From Sinonovacula constricta (lineage: Eukaryota; Mollusca; Bivalvia; Cardiida; Solecurtidae): a DNA stretch of 64,000 nucleotides. Both the position numbers and the translations under genes were made by a program. Positions 42,026-54,346 of the stretch are shown piece by piece. Each line of letters opens with the position of its first letter. Within the stretch, counting starts at the first letter, position 1. The notes under the pieces were generated by a model. That model was given only the letters and a program-made list of their open reading frames with translations. It made no database searches and had not been told where the DNA came from. Location: contig CM017572.1 of assembly GCA_007844125.1 (NCBI GenBank), positions 30,155,191-30,219,190 of the forward strand, given 5' to 3'.

Positions 42026-42439
42026 GTAACATGTGGTTTAACCAGGACGACCTTTGACCTCAGTTTACAATGTAAGATGCCTAATCCTTGTACTGTTAAT
42101 ATTGCTGAGGGTTGAACTAGTTTTTCACCCGATGTAATCGCTGTTATCATCTAACAGCCACTATGTACAGTTTATACTGCCGTCTGGGAACTGTTGACCT
42201 TGGTACGAACACACTGTTATCTTGATACATAAACTCCTTCTGTAGGATTGTGTTTGCATATAAAGTTGAACTTCATGTACTAAAACAGGGTTTGAAACAC
42301 AGGAAAAGAAATGCTTTAACAAAGCATGTTATAATAGAGAAAAGAACAAAAGTTCCTAACATCCAACTCTTTAAAAGAGATTGTGTTGAAATTTGTTAAC
42401 TTAATCGCCCTTGTCATGTACTAGTTCACTGCAAAAATG
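42026..42439. other. Intergenic, nothing recognised
   Basis: No repeat or gene seen between the 24-bp array and a truncated SINE. Confidence 0.5.
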
Positions 42440-42790
42440 GTAAGGGAGGCCCCGGGTTCGATCCCGGGCCACGACATACCAAAGTCGTTAAAAATGGCAG
42501 TGGTATATCTCCCTTGCTAACGCTCAAGCTAATATAAGGGTAGTTCCACAACTGGTTGGCCCAGTGTCGGGATAATGTAACTAGGTGTGGTATCATGCCA
42601 TGCTATACACAGTGAAGGCAGCACTATATCTGCTTCAAGTGGACACCGTCTTCAGATAACTGAAATACTGTTGGTAGGTTGATAAACCCAATAAAAAACA
42701 AACTATACACAGTGAAGGTAGAACTATATCTGCTTCAAGCGGACACCGTCTCCAGATAATTGAAATACTGTAGGTATGTACCAATACACA
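42440..42790 (+). mobile_element. SINE family B, 5'-truncated, tail duplicated
   Basis: Starts at the B box (aggccccgggttcgatcccg), runs to a tail at about 42695, then has a second, diverged 3' domain to about 42790. Confidence 0.85.
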
Positions 42791-42826
42791 AACAATAAGC
42801 TGGGGTTCAGTTTGCGTTTATCAAGC

Positions 42827-43125
42827 TTTTAAGGCTGTATCCAACAGTTTTATCACATATAACGAACCACTGCTTTGGGGAATTTGAGCATCATTTTTTA
42901 ATAAATTTATACTTTAGTCCTAATAAATATGATTTTGAACACTAACTGAATTGTTAGACAGAACCAATAGCAAAAAAAAATCACTCTGAATGTGTATTCT
43001 TTCCAACTGTATAAAAACTTGATAGAGCTCTCTGTTTAAAATAGATATCGATGTCAGAGCAGATTACCTGAATGACTATATTACATCATTTAAAAAATAA
43101 GTGGTTAATTGGAATAATCTTTTTT
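42827..43125 (-). mobile_element. Family K MITE, partial
   Basis: Terminus aaggctgtatccaacagttt and part of the core (aatagatatcgatgtcagag); the far end is not recognisable. Confidence 0.65.
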
Positions 43126-43301
43126 TTTAACGACAGGCTTTTTAAAGATCTATGTTCTGTAAGACTAATTACGACAATAAGCTAGTCACCATGACCAACA
43201 CAACACGGCCAAACAAGACCTCGGTACCATTGCCAGCTGACACGAATTCAAAACAAGTTTACGAACACCGACTTTTCGACCTTAGTCAAACATAACCGTG
43301 T

Positions 43302-43784
43302 AACTTCAAAGTGGTATCGGGCAGTTTGCCGATATTAAATACACGTACCAATATCTAACCACTGATTTGGGGAATTTGATTATACTTTTTGCATACATCC
43401 ATATTTAAGTCGTTTTAAAGGCGACTTTAGTGTTAGGCTGTACTAATCCACGAGAAAAAAACAACTCTAAATGTTCAGTCTATGCAACTCTACAAAAAGT
43501 ATGATAGTGGTCCCTGCTAAAAATAGATATCAACGTCAGAGAGGATTACCCGCATGACTATATAAAAATAAGTGGTCAAGTGGTTTTTTAAGTTTAAAAA
43601 TAGCTACCTCTGCCGAGTGGCTTGGATAGAAAATACCAGTTTGCAATGACAAGTGGTGATTTACGCTTGACTGTTTACACTGATCTAGGACATCAATAAA
43701 CAGCAAGACCTTTTCGGGTAAAATGACTTACTTGGTTTTTTGAGAAAATAATTTTTGGTCCAAACTGTTGGATAGCACCTTTAA
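43302..43784 (+). mobile_element. Family K MITE copy
   Basis: Runs from acttcaaagtggtatcgggc through the core (atagatatcaacgtcagaga) to aactgttggatagcacctTTAA. Confidence 0.82.
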
Positions 43785-44144
43785 GCTAGCTTGACCAAGA
43801 GACACTTCAGGAAGTGTTCTTTCTCAGCTGTAACACAACCTGAGATCTGGTTCAAATGTCATAAAATTTCCAGTCATGTTGCATCTTATCTGATGAAATA
43901 TGTTCTACAATTGAACTAGCATACCCTGAAAGACGGATAAATTTAAAATATCTAGGTTTATTTGCATGTTCAGGTTAGACAAAATGCTGAATCATTTACC
44001 TGATAACATCATTTCTATTTTCTCTGTCTCTTTATAAAGACTTTACTCACTTAAACGAGTTAGTCATCAAAAGATGTATCACCTTGTTTTGTCCCTATTT
44101 TTGTAACTCTGGGTGGGGAATTTCTTAATGATAAAATTTTATCA
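43785..44144. other. Intergenic, nothing recognised
   Basis: AT-rich sequence up to the target duplication of the SINE at 44155. Confidence 0.5.
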
Positions 44145-44154
44145 CAGTTCCAAT

Positions 44155-44433
44155 ACTACTGGCTGCAATAGCTCAGTTGGTAGAGCATTGGCTTGCTGAT
44201 CAGGAGGTTGCTGGTTCAAACCCCGGCCGGGTCAAACCAAAGATTTAAAGTTGGTAGTAGTGGCTTCACTCCTAATGCTCAGGGATAAGGGGTCAGCATT
44301 ACGCTTGACTCATCGGTGTCAGTATAATGGACCGGGCTGGTTCAGTCCCTGGGCACCTCATAAGTGCCCCTGTGCTATAATGATAGAAATGTCGCTGCAC
44401 AGTATTAGCAAAAATGCTGGCAAGTCCTAACTC
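44155..44433 (+). mobile_element. SINE family A copy with clear target duplication
   Basis: Full-length family A SINE flanked by a perfect 10-bp direct repeat CAGTTCCAAT (44145-44154 and 44434-44443), the target-site duplication expected of LINE-driven retroposition. Confidence 0.93.
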
Positions 44434-44693
44434 CAGTTCCAATCCATTAAAAATTAGAAATAAACCATCAACTCCAAATATACATATTTAACATTTAACC
44501 CACTTAAATATAAAAAATAAAGTGTATTAATGTATTTTGATATGGCCAAAGTATTATATAGAAGATCTGAGTGTTCATTAGATACTGAAAATATTAAACG
44601 AGTTGGAATGATACGAAATGAGACTCTTTTTCTTATACCTAATGCATGTAACAACATTTTGTCAATATCTTTCTGGGGACTTTGTTGGTAATT

Positions 44694-44835
44694 TCTGCAT
44701 AAACATTTATACTAGGGGAGATAATTTCTGCATAATCATATACACTAGGGGAGATAATTTCTGCATAAACATATATACTAAGGGAGATAATTTCTGCATA
44801 AATATATATATATAAGTGTTTTTAATATACTAATA

Positions 44836-44875
<40 letters not shown>

Positions 44876-44905
44876 TAGGGGAGATAATTTCTGTATAAAC
44901 ATTGC
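44694..44905 (+). repeat. 33-bp repeats with AT tract
   Basis: About five units of actaggggagataatttctg plus cataaacatatat, interrupted by an (AT) run at 44838-44874. Confidence 0.9.
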
Positions 44906-44930
44906 TGGGGAATAGTTTCCATGTGATGTC

Positions 44931-45392
44931 ATAGGCACTGGTAAGACAGTTAAAGGCAGCCATCTTTGAAGGCAGAAGCTAATGCACGCTGAAATCTGGA
45001 AATATGTGCTGCATTAAACTCACCACTGAATTTTTTATTTTTCACTTTTTTACTGAATTTTATATCAAATTAAAACAGCTCTTATGACATATTTTAAATA
45101 TCAAAACTATATTTTGATAGTTTTAAGGGTAAAAAAAAATACAACCAAAAAAGATACACTGTTCATTTTGTTTAACGATGAGCCAACAAATTTATTAATT
45201 TCTGTGTATTAATTCTTTGTGCATATATCAATTTAAAAAAAATTGTATTCTAAACATATGAATTTCAAGAGCTCTCTAATGGTGCATAGTTTTTAATTTT
45301 TGGACCACAAATGTAGAAAATGAAATTTAAGCTTCTATACAGTTCATCTCAAAATCCCTTGAAGTTACCATCAAAGATGGCTTCCATATATT
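44931..45392 (+). mobile_element. MITE family M copy 2
   Basis: Same order of motifs as 31929-32448 (aatagtttccatgtgatgtc, ggcagccatctttgaaggca, ccatcaaagatggcttcca), with 50 bp or so missing at the right end. Confidence 0.78.
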
Positions 45393-45441
45393 AACAAGTC
45401 AAAAACTATAAAGTAGCTTGATGGCGATTTCAGCTAAAAAC

Positions 45442-45552
45442 ACCGGCCACAATAACTCAAGAGTTAGAGTGTCGGCTTGCGGATCGGGAGGTTGCGGGTT
45501 CAAACCCCGGCCGGGTCAAACCAAAGACTTTAAAGTTAGTAGTAGTGGCTTT
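45442..45552 (+). mobile_element. SINE family A, 5' fragment
   Basis: tRNA-like head (ccggccacaataactcaaga ... ggttcaaaccccggccgggt) and the first body bases, then an abrupt change into another repeat at about 45553. Confidence 0.8.
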
Positions 45553-45655
45553 GCGCATGCATACGCCATTTTACGCCTTTGTAAAGTAAACACAATTATT
45601 CCTTTTATCTTCAGCAGGATCAACACACTTAAGGGTTTATTTGTAGACTAGCTTA
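45553..45655 (+). repeat. Single-unit copy of the 60.8 kb repeat
   Basis: acgccattttacgcctttgt, cacacttaagggtttatttg and gtagactagcttaatc match 60810-61050, where the ttttacgcc unit is repeated five times. Confidence 0.68.
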
Positions 45656-46209
45656 ATCTAGGTTATGTAGTATATGCTGAAAGTGCATATGTTTAAAAAT
45701 ATTGAAAACTATTTCAAAGAAAATCAACAAAATCAAGTGAATTTTTTAAAATCAAATTTGGTTAGGCCAGTATTTTGGCTTCATTGCGTTAGACCTGAAT
45801 GTTTTCTTAACACACCATGGAAGTGTCAGTTATTAATTTGATAAGTTTGAAACAAATGATATGATTTACTAATGACAGCATCAACACATGTTCAGTAAAT
45901 CACACAGTAACAATTATCTGTCAAAATTCTTCATGATTGTAAACGTTTGATTATAATTCAATTTCAAATTTGCTTGTTGATTGATTATAATGAATGTTAA
46001 AGCAGAATCCAGAAGATCTCAAGTGATTTCTGATTAATGAAAACAGGCATTCAATTACTGTAATGTGAAACATACCAGGAAAACACCAAGGATAATTAAA
46101 TTTATTCTATTGAGCAAGATGTTTGAAAAATATTTTTTTATTTTCCAATTTTTGAAATAATAAAATTTTTTACTTTTTTCCAGGATTTGATTTAAAATGC
46201 AAGTATGAT
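45656..46209. other. Intergenic, mostly nothing recognised
   Basis: The first bases (to about 45760, aatcaagtgaattttt) still resemble 61080-61130; the rest is plain AT-rich sequence. Confidence 0.45.
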
Positions 46210-46575
46210 GGTTATTATTTCAATGGAGTACATTGGTGAAATGGAAATTGTCTCCCTTGTTAGATAATATCCGAGGTATTCCAAACAGTAAGTCGGTCCT
46301 TTTAGTTGAAATTCTTGGACTTAATCGCTTGTTCTTTGGTAGACATTGCAATAACAAACAGTGAAATTTCTTACTTTTGCATAAATATAAGCTTAAAATC
46401 CATTTACATACTTATAGAGATTTGTTATTTAAAAAGGAAAATGGAAGTGTTTGTTGATGATTGGTAACCTGCGTATCACAAGAAAGGCAGATAAGTCATC
46501 ATACACTACAAACAGCACAAGCATAAAAAAATGAGTAAAACAAATGAAAGGACCTACTTGCATTGAGGGATTATT
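46210..46575 (+). repeat. Dispersed repeat X, copy 3
   Basis: Same motifs and orientation as copy 2 (gtacattggtgaaatggaaa, gaaaggacctacttgcattg), followed by a K MITE rather than F. Confidence 0.8.
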
Positions 46576-46914
46576 CAGGGGAACGATCAGGATTCCTGCT
46601 AAAAATAGACATTGACATCAGAGAAGATGATGTGGACGAGCTAAGACATATCTGGTCACGAGCTAAAACATATCTGGTCACGTGGTTTTCTTCTTAATTT
46701 AAAAATAGCTAACTATGCAGCATGGCTCAGATAGGAAATACATTTTTGTAATGACATTTTTGTAATGGGTCGTTATGGTTTACTTTTCACACAGGTGTAG
46801 GACATCAATAAACTGCATTTCGTGAGATCTGTTCAGGCAGCAATAATTTATTTGGTTCTTTAATGAAGAAAAAATGGTCCACACTGTCGGGTACCACTGT
46901 TGAATTAAAGGTAC
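46576..46914 (+). mobile_element. Family K MITE copy
   Basis: Core ctgctaaaaatagacattga to end actgtcgggtaccactgttg; the left end is joined to the X repeat. Confidence 0.78.
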
Positions 46915-47049
46915 ATTTTTGTTGAATTGGGTACAACTATTTATTTTTTCTTGGTATTGATTATTATTGGTTGTTTTTTGTGTGCCTGCTCTATGTTTCT
47001 ACCAGTTGATTTTTGTACTGGATTATTTGTGTGTGTTGATTATTTTTGT

Positions 47050-47375
47050 GTGTTGATTGATTGTGCATCAGTTGTTTGTGTGCGCACTGTTTGTGTGTGC
47101 CAACAATTTGTATTTGCTCACTGTTTGTGTGTGCCTACTATGTGCGTGCCCACAGTGTGTGTGCCCATTGTGTGTGTGTGCCCACTATTTGTGTGTGCCC
47201 ACTGTTTCTGTTAGCCCACTATTTGTGTGTACCCACTACTTGTGTGTGCCTACTACTTGCATGTGCCCACTATTTGTGTACCCACTACTTGTGTGTACCC
47301 ACTACTTGTGTCTGCCCACTACTTGTGTGTGCCCGCTAATTGTGTGTGCCCACTACTTGTGTATGCCCACATTAT
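47050..47375 (+). repeat. 18-bp minisatellite (tgcccactacttgtgtgt)
   Basis: About 17 units with variants; all plus frames are open and Cys/Val/His-rich; by-products. Confidence 0.9.
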
Positions 47376-47825
47376 TTGAGCCAGTATATAATAGGACGCT
47401 AACCATATCCCTGTGTGAGCCCATCCATGTGCCTTGCCTATCCTCTGATCACGAAGGAATAAATGCTCCCCTGAGTTTTATGTGAACCTTTTGTTTCATG
47501 CCAATATTTAAACATGTGTTTGCTTCCCTGTACATTGGAGCTCTTACATAATATTACATAATTGTTTCTTAGTATGTAGACATGTTTGGTATATCTTTAA
47601 GCATATTTGGACATTATATGTGCATGGGTAGTATATTTGATGGAATGGTGACATTTACCAGTTTGTATCTGTTGACGCATGTATCTGTTATCATTATATC
47701 ACACTGTGTAAAGGGTATATGTGTAGGGACTTTGAGATGCAACTGTTTTTGTGGGGTTTTTTTTAATTCCCTATCTACACATATATATATATCTTTTGAT
47801 TCTCTGTTTGTAAACAAGTGTTATG

Positions 47826-48360
47826 TGTATGGTGGGTGCCCCCCCCCCTCTTCATATGCCTGTGATGATGGTGGTATGTATGGTAGGTATGTATGGGGTG
47901 GTATATACCGGTATGGGGAGGTATTAGGTGGTATGTGAAAGGTGGTATGTGTGGGTAGATATGTATGGGGTGGTTTATATGGGTAGATATGTGTGGATAG
48001 ATGTGTGAGGTGGTATGTGTTGGGTGGCACATATTGCTAGATATGTATGGGGTGGTATAGATGGGTGGGGTGGTTGTGTAGGGTGGTACATATTGGTAGA
48101 TATGTGTGGGGTGGTATATGGGTAGATATTTATGGGGTGGTATGTATGGGATAGTATATAAGGGTAGATATGTGTGGATATGTTTGGGGTGGTATATATA
48201 AGGTGGTACTTATTGGTAGATATGTATGTGTAGGTATGCATGGGGTCGTATGTATGGGAAGATGTATGTGGGGTGGTATGTATAGGGTGGTACATATTTG
48301 CAGATATGGGGTGGTATGTTTGGGGTGGGTGCCCCCCCCTCCCCCGCCCCCTGCCTGTGA
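47826..48360 (+). repeat. GT-rich degenerate array between C-rich direct repeats
   Basis: Units near gtagatatgtatggggtggt. Both ends carry ggtgggtgcccccccc followed by tgcctgtga, a direct repeat about 500 bp apart. Confidence 0.82.
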
Positions 48361-49027
48361 CATTGATGTTGTTGTCTTGTTGATTATTTATTATTACCTA
48401 TGTTGGTAAACCGTTCATTGAACAATTCATGAAATGTGATGATAAAAACACATGTATCAGATTTATTTTATTGATGCCTGAAATATAATAAAAATGTTGA
48501 TTTTTTTTACATGTCTTCTATCTTGAATTGGGTCCTTTATGACAGGTATTATTTTCTAATGTATGCCCAGAAACAAATCAATAGTTGTTTGATATTTCTT
48601 TATTCTCATATAAACACGGAAAACTCTGGTTATAAAACATTAAACGATGCCAGTTACATCTCCATTTAAAACCTTTCCATTATTTATATTATAATTTTCA
48701 ATTAAGTAGCAGTTAATAATAAATATATAATTAGGAATGTAGAAAATTAATATATGCAAATTTTAGTTTAAATGACCATATAAGAAACTTACTGAATCTT
48801 GATTAAAAATTGACTTAAATTGATTTGCAATACTGGAAGCTGGAAAGCAGGACAAGTCAGAAGTGCAGGGTGCATTTACAATGCCCATTTATTTGTAAAT
48901 TTACTGTAAACACGATTAAAACAGTATCATTCAACATGTATAAAAATAGACAGATGGATTTTCTAATTGGAAACATAAAACATGAGACAAATTAACAGTC
49001 ATTTATAAATAGCTTTGTATCATCTTC
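48361..49027. other. Intergenic, nothing recognised
   Basis: AT-rich; no open frame or repeat of note. Confidence 0.5.
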
Positions 49028-49342
49028 CCACTGGGGACACATCTTCCCCCACTTGGGAAACATCTTCCCACCTGGGAAACATATTCCCACTTTGGACACG
49101 TCTTTGCACTTGGGAAATGTTTCCCCACTTGGGAAACATCTTTCTCTCCCCCCCCCCCCCCCCCCCACTTGGGAAACATCTTCCCCACTTGGGAAACATT
49201 TTCCCACCTGGGAAACATATTCCCACTTTGGACACATCTTTGCCCTTGGGAAATGTATCCCCACTTGGGAAACATCTTCCCCCAACTTGGGAAACATCTT
49301 CCCCACTTGGGAAACATTTTCCCAATTTGGGAAACATCTTCC
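49028..49342 (+). repeat. 21-bp minisatellite with C run
   Basis: About 15 units of acttgggaaacatcttcccc with variants and one run of about 18 C at 49149. The blocks before and after the C run are near copies of each other. Confidence 0.92.
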
Positions 49343-50278
49343 ATTGCAAGATCTCAACTCTGTAATGCTTTTGAAAGTAAGACTGAGTCAGTTAAGAAAA
49401 ACATTATTGTCCAGCTGATGGTAGAAAATAAAAACAAAAATATGTTATTATGTCAAAAAATACATTTATATCTTAATAATAAACTTAAAAGAAATTGAAG
49501 CTGGAAGTACAATTTTTTATGTCGCTAAGATACTGAAAATTTTCCAATACATCACTTATCTGATCTACAACAAATGTTTTTGGGCATTTCGATCTTTAAC
49601 ATTGTAATATTTAAATAATATATAAATAATATATAAAAAATAATCTTTAAAGGATAAAAGAACAATATACGCATAAAAAAGGGTATACATGGTCCAAAAA
49701 GTGCAGGTTCAAGACCTTATATATGGCAGAATATAAACAAAGAAGATATACAGCCATCTAGTTGTGTGTGTTCGTTTCTTGCTGAACTGTTTCTGCAGCA
49801 GTTATTTTCTTTTTCCATCTTTCTTTGTATCATCTTCACCTTTCAACATTTAAACTGAATCTTTTTCTAAAATTGTATTTCCACATTTCAACATTGCAGA
49901 AAAATATTGTTATGTGGTTGTTTAATAACTTTTTAACGTGATATCCGATAATTTATTTATTTATTTGTACAATATGTACATATGAAAATAGTCCATTTGA
50001 CAGCAATCGCTACCGTTTGGACTGTCAAGGCGCGTATATGTGCCCAAACTCCCCGCAGTGATTACTTCCCTTGACAGTACATTATATCACTGCCACCAGC
50101 AAGTTTTTCGCCCAAATACAGGCGGATAGTTTATTTTTATTTTTTTCTGGACTTATCTCCTCAAAGTATAGTATCTTTCCTTTAAAAAAATATTAAAAAT
50201 AAATATTAACTTAAAGTGTGAAAAAATATGAAATTATGAAAGTCAAATTTTAAAGTTTATGGAGGCCGCCATGTTTAC
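49343..50278. other. Intergenic, nothing recognised
   Basis: AT-rich; includes a TTTAT run near 49955. No gene seen. Confidence 0.5.
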
Positions 50279-50350
50279 TTCACGTGATACTCTATCGTCA
50301 CGTGATCCTTGCTGGGGGCAGAGATTTAAGTAGCAACGCGTGACGTAATC
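50279..50350. promoter_or_regulatory. Candidate E-box pair and CRE-like site
   Basis: Two TCACGTGAT-like E-boxes (CACGTG at 50281-50286 and 50299-50304, 18 bp apart) and a TGACGTAA at 50341-50348 in a locally GC-richer patch of an AT-rich intergenic stretch. No gene start is seen beside it, so function is speculative. Confidence 0.25.
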
Positions 50351-50962
50351 GCTGTGAGGAGATTGATCTGTGCCGTTTTGAAGTAACGCACAATTACAAG
50401 GGAAATAACCTTTGTAGTAATACATTTGAATATATTCGGTTCTTTTCTAATGAATAACAGTTAAAATGCGGACATGCGAGGAACTTAACGCAAAATATGA
50501 ACGACTAAAATCCTGACGTGTATAAGTTTGATAATTTCAAACCTTTTCAACTTGATTGGTGTGGTAATATGATTTTATAACGTAGAAACTACAGAAATAA
50601 AATATGATACCTAACCTGGGTTAGACAACGACTTTGTCAGCGTTTTTGGTACTTTTAGATTTTCGATTTTTCGAACGGAGGTTAAGCACGTGCGTAATGG
50701 CAGAAACGCACCTGTTGTCAAAGTAGGAAATGTGTCCTTAAAAAAATGTAAGAATACAGTTTGCAGGTTATAATTATAAATTTAAAAAAAAACTACATAC
50801 GCTATTGTAACAAAAACAAACAAAAACAGCGTCAAATTAGAGAGAGAAAAAAGTGGAATTTAATTTAAAAAATACAATTATTCAATAAATGCACATAGAT
50901 TTCTATTAATTTATGTATATAAATCTGTGCATAACTTTGAAAGGTAACAATTTGAAAGAATA
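50351..50962. other. Intergenic, nothing recognised
   Basis: No exon-like sequence follows the candidate E-box patch on either strand. Confidence 0.45.
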
Positions 50963-50963
50963 A

Positions 50964-51025
<62 letters not shown>

Positions 51026-51256
51026 TCTCTGTGTGTCTCTCTCTCTCTGTGTCTCTCTCTCTGTGTCTCTCTCTGTCTCTCGATCTATCTCTCTGTCTCT
51101 CTCTCTGTCTCTCTCTGTCTCTCGATCTCTCTCTCTCTCTCTGTCTGTCTCTCTCTCTCTGTCTGTCTCTCTCTCTCTGTCTCTCTGTCTGTCTCTCTCT
51201 ATCTCTCTCTTTTCTATTTCCTCTCGCTCACCCTCTCTCGCTCGCTCGCTCTTATC
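50963..51256 (+). repeat. (CT)n microsatellite with interruptions
   Basis: Long ctctctgtct tract of nearly 300 bp. Confidence 0.96.
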
Positions 51257-51625
51257 CTATATGATCCAGTCCGTTCATTTCTATGGAGTATTTGAAATTT
51301 TGTCAAATCTTAACTAACCAATCATTGCCGTTGGGTATAAAACATCTTCAGTCCAACCAATCACTGCCCGCGGGGAATAAAGTGCAATATTTCGTTTGTT
51401 TCTCTCGCCTAACACACAATTATAAACATGACCTAATTCTCTTATTACATAATGAAATGTTGACATTTACATAATTTTATGACATAACCTTATTACATAA
51501 TTTGTGTACTGACATTCCTAAAATAAATTACATTCATACATTTGATCTAATACACTATCACCTCACATAATACAAAAATACCGTGCTTTCGTATAAGTGT
51601 GCTGAAGTGGACATTTTAACATTAG
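51257..51625. other. Intergenic, nothing recognised
   Basis: Contains two related segments (accaatcattgccgttggg / accaatcactgcccgcggg) about 55 bp apart. Confidence 0.45.
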
Positions 51626-51862
51626 GTTCATATTCACCAACCACTCTCAAGTAAGAATTACTCAAGTCATAGATTTCAATCCACAAATATCTTCATTATG
51701 TATTTAGCTACATATCTGTATTTTTGTATGACACTTTAACTTTGCTACTTTCAGCTTAAAATTGCATTGAAACTTCATAAATCAGCTTATTTTTGTTGGT
51801 ATGAAAATGTGTGACTTTGGCTTAAATCATGCTTAAGAATGGTTGGTGAATACGGGCCTGGG
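51626..51862 (+). mobile_element. MITE with ATTCACCAACC ends
   Basis: Inverted ends catattcaccaaccactct and gaatggttggtgaatacggg, about 240 bp, no coding capacity. Confidence 0.7.
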
Positions 51863-52189
51863 TTTAAATAAACAGCAGAATGAAACAAAGCGATTAAGTA
51901 TAAACATTTTTATGTCTTTCTAGACAAATATCTTAAAATTTTAATTTGCTAAGAAAGAATAAATCTAAGGCAAATATTTTAAATCCAGAGCAAACTCTAA
52001 ATGCGATCTGTCTTCAACGCGATATACTCTCTTTCCTACCCTGTCGCCATCGATATTTCCGCGGTACATCATTTTAAGTTATAACTAAAAATTAAATTTT
52101 GATGATAACCAAATACGGCAGATTTTAGGTTATGCTACACGTTATATTTCCGATTGTGTTTTGAAGATAATCTAATGATAAGCGTAGTG
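51863..52189. other. Intergenic, nothing recognised
   Basis: No gene or repeat seen. Confidence 0.5.
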
Positions 52190-52250
52190 CATTGTAGAAC
52201 GCAATGCATTCATTGTAGAACGCAATGCATTCATTGTAGATCGCAATGCA
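52190..52250 (+). repeat. 19-bp tandem repeat (cattgtagaacgcaatg)
   Basis: Three units of cattgtagaacgcaatg type. Confidence 0.85.
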
Positions 52251-52299
52251 TTTATCAAAGTAACGTCGGAACCCACGTTTACTCATACCGCTTTGTTTC

Positions 52300-52558
52300 A
52301 TGGCGACCGTGAGATATTAGGCTGGTAAAAGTTCGTTTTCATGAATATTCATCGCGGCCGTGAGATATTAGGCTGGTAAAAGTTTGTTTTCATGAATATT
52401 CATGACAGCCGTGAGATATTAGGCTGATAAAAGTTCGTTTTCATGAATATTCATGGCGGCCGTGAGATATTAGGCTGATAAAAGTTCGTTTTCATGAATA
52501 TTCATGGCGGCCGTGAAATATTAGGCTGGTCAAAGTTTGTTTTCATGAATATTCATGG
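52300..52558 (+). repeat. 51-bp tandem repeat with palindromic core
   Basis: Five units, each with ggcggccgtgagatattagg, ctgataaaagttcgttttc and the palindrome atgaatattcat. Confidence 0.92.
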
Positions 52559-52984
52559 TAATCAGTAATCCAATGAAAGTGTGCGTTAACATCGACGCTG
52601 CTCTTAAATTGAAGTTTAAACACAAAACAAAAACAAACAAATAAACAAAATCTGCGATGTCTGTTGTTTACAAATTGTAACCATTTCATTGGTTGAATTT
52701 CCATGCCGTTTTGGACACGCAGCCAATCAAATGCTTCATGCATATATTCATGAGAACGCAGTTTCTGCAGACCAAATACCCGCGTATGTTTATATTGTGA
52801 TAACGGGTCATTTACCGTGGGTTCTAACGATGTTATCAAAGTTGTCTTTAAATTATTGCGTTCCTGGATTCTGTGATAGATCTGTATGAGATGTAGTCTG
52901 TCATATCGTGTGTGTCGAGTATTGTATTAATAGCCTTTGACAGATCGTAAAAAATAAACGGCACGTATTCGTGACAATAAAGTT
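52559..52984. other. Intergenic, nothing recognised
   Basis: Between the 51-bp array and a K MITE; no supported open frame. Confidence 0.45.
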
Positions 52985-53452
52985 TTAAAGGTGGTATTCG
53001 ACAGTTTAGACCAAAGATTTTTTTCTTAAATAACCAAATATGTCATTGTTGGCAGAAAAAGTCATGCAAAATGCTGTTCATTGATGCACTCTGTAAACAG
53101 TGACGCATCAATCCCCACTCGTCATTGCAAATAGGTATTTCCCATCTCAGTCATGCTGCAGAGATAGCTATTTTTAGATTAGTTTTGAGATAACATTATA
53201 TCTTTCGCTATGACGTCGATATTTATTTTTAGCAGAGACCTCTAGCGTGCTTATTTATAAATTTGGAGAAAAAAACAACAAAAGTGTGATTTTTTCCCGA
53301 TTTGTACAGTATACCAATAGGTACTGTTGAAAACTGTCTACATAAATTAAAGTATGGATCTATGCTGAAATTATGCCCATATTTATCCAAAGCAGTGGTT
53401 AGGTATCGTTACATGTATTTGATATAGACAAACTGTCGAATACCACCTTTAA
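52985..53452 (+). mobile_element. Family K MITE, best-preserved copy
   Basis: Bounded by TTAA on both sides (52985-52988, 53449-53452), with terminal inverted repeats aggtggtattcgacagttt and aaactgtcgaataccacct. This fits a TTAA-specific cut-and-paste family such as piggyBac or Kolobok; termini starting AGG argue against piggyBac (usually CC). No coding capacity. Confidence 0.88.
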
Positions 53453-53679
53453 AAAGATAGTAAAAAAGCAACATTGATATTAGTTATGTAAGAATGGTTA
53501 TAATACTGTCTTTTACTCACACTGTAGAAAAAACCTTCTTCAGACTGTATCGCCTCTGCAAAGACTAAATCATTCTATATCTAACACAGCCTACATTCGA
53601 GAGACATAAATCTGCCTGTTTACCTACATGACAATATTGAGCACATGAGAAATTCGACGTGTAAAAAATAATTAGTTAT

Positions 53680-53740
53680 ATAATTAATTATATATATATA
53701 TAGTTATATAATTATAATTATATTATAATTAGTTATCACA
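53680..53740 (+). repeat. AT-rich tandem/palindromic tract
   Basis: Repeated attagttatataattaatta-like units with a short TA run. Confidence 0.8.
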
Positions 53741-53869
53741 ATAGCGTGTTGATTAAGTCACTGCAATATATGATACAGGGCTGGCACTGTATCACTTAAT
53801 CTATTTGCACAGTTTGGTGATGTAGATGCACACGTACAAAATTGACGTGTTCGTGTGACGTAGTTATTG

Positions 53870-53955
53870 CAATCGGAACTCCTCGGGTAATTCCGTCCTC
53901 GGGACAATCCAATCGGAAATCCTCGGGTAATTCCGTCCTCGGGACAATCATCCCT
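53870..53955 (+). repeat. 37-bp direct duplication
   Basis: caatcggaactcctcgggta plus attccgtcctcgggaca occurs twice. Confidence 0.88.
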
Positions 53956-53959
53956 CGGA

Positions 53960-54346
53960 TGTATCTGGTGTAATTATGCGTACTGTACTGAAATCACGAT
54001 AGTTTTGTTCGCCCGGAAGTCGGGAGAAAAATATGCCTAAAATGTAGTTCACAGAAAACATAAACAATGACATCATTTGTTGGCTGTGTGTCTGTTGCGC
54101 TGGGTAAAATTAACATTATTTAAATTTGAAGCCGCCACAAATTGAAGTTTTACAGGCATCGTACTGTAGTGAGCTGTCATCCGAGCTGCCATCTTTGTTT
54201 TGACGTCTGTCACAAAAGTAGTCCCATTTAGGGAAATGGCCGAGGTGATCCTACTACCTTCACACATCCGAGAGATGATTCGTAAATTATCCGAGGTGTT
54301 TAGATTGATAGTTATTATTGGGAAGTTTGGCGTCACGTGACTGAGT
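53960..54346 (-). other. nvd 3' UTR / downstream flank
   Basis: Sequence following the nvd stop on the minus strand. A short segment at about 54262-54315 (atccgagagatgattcgta) resembles one at about 1390-1440, so it includes a dispersed repeat fragment. No clear AATAAA is seen close to the stop. Confidence 0.4.

Noticed and set aside
41192..42032. Periodic frames with 8-residue repeats
   Set aside because: A 24-bp minisatellite unit is a multiple of three, so open periodic frames on both strands are expected without coding.
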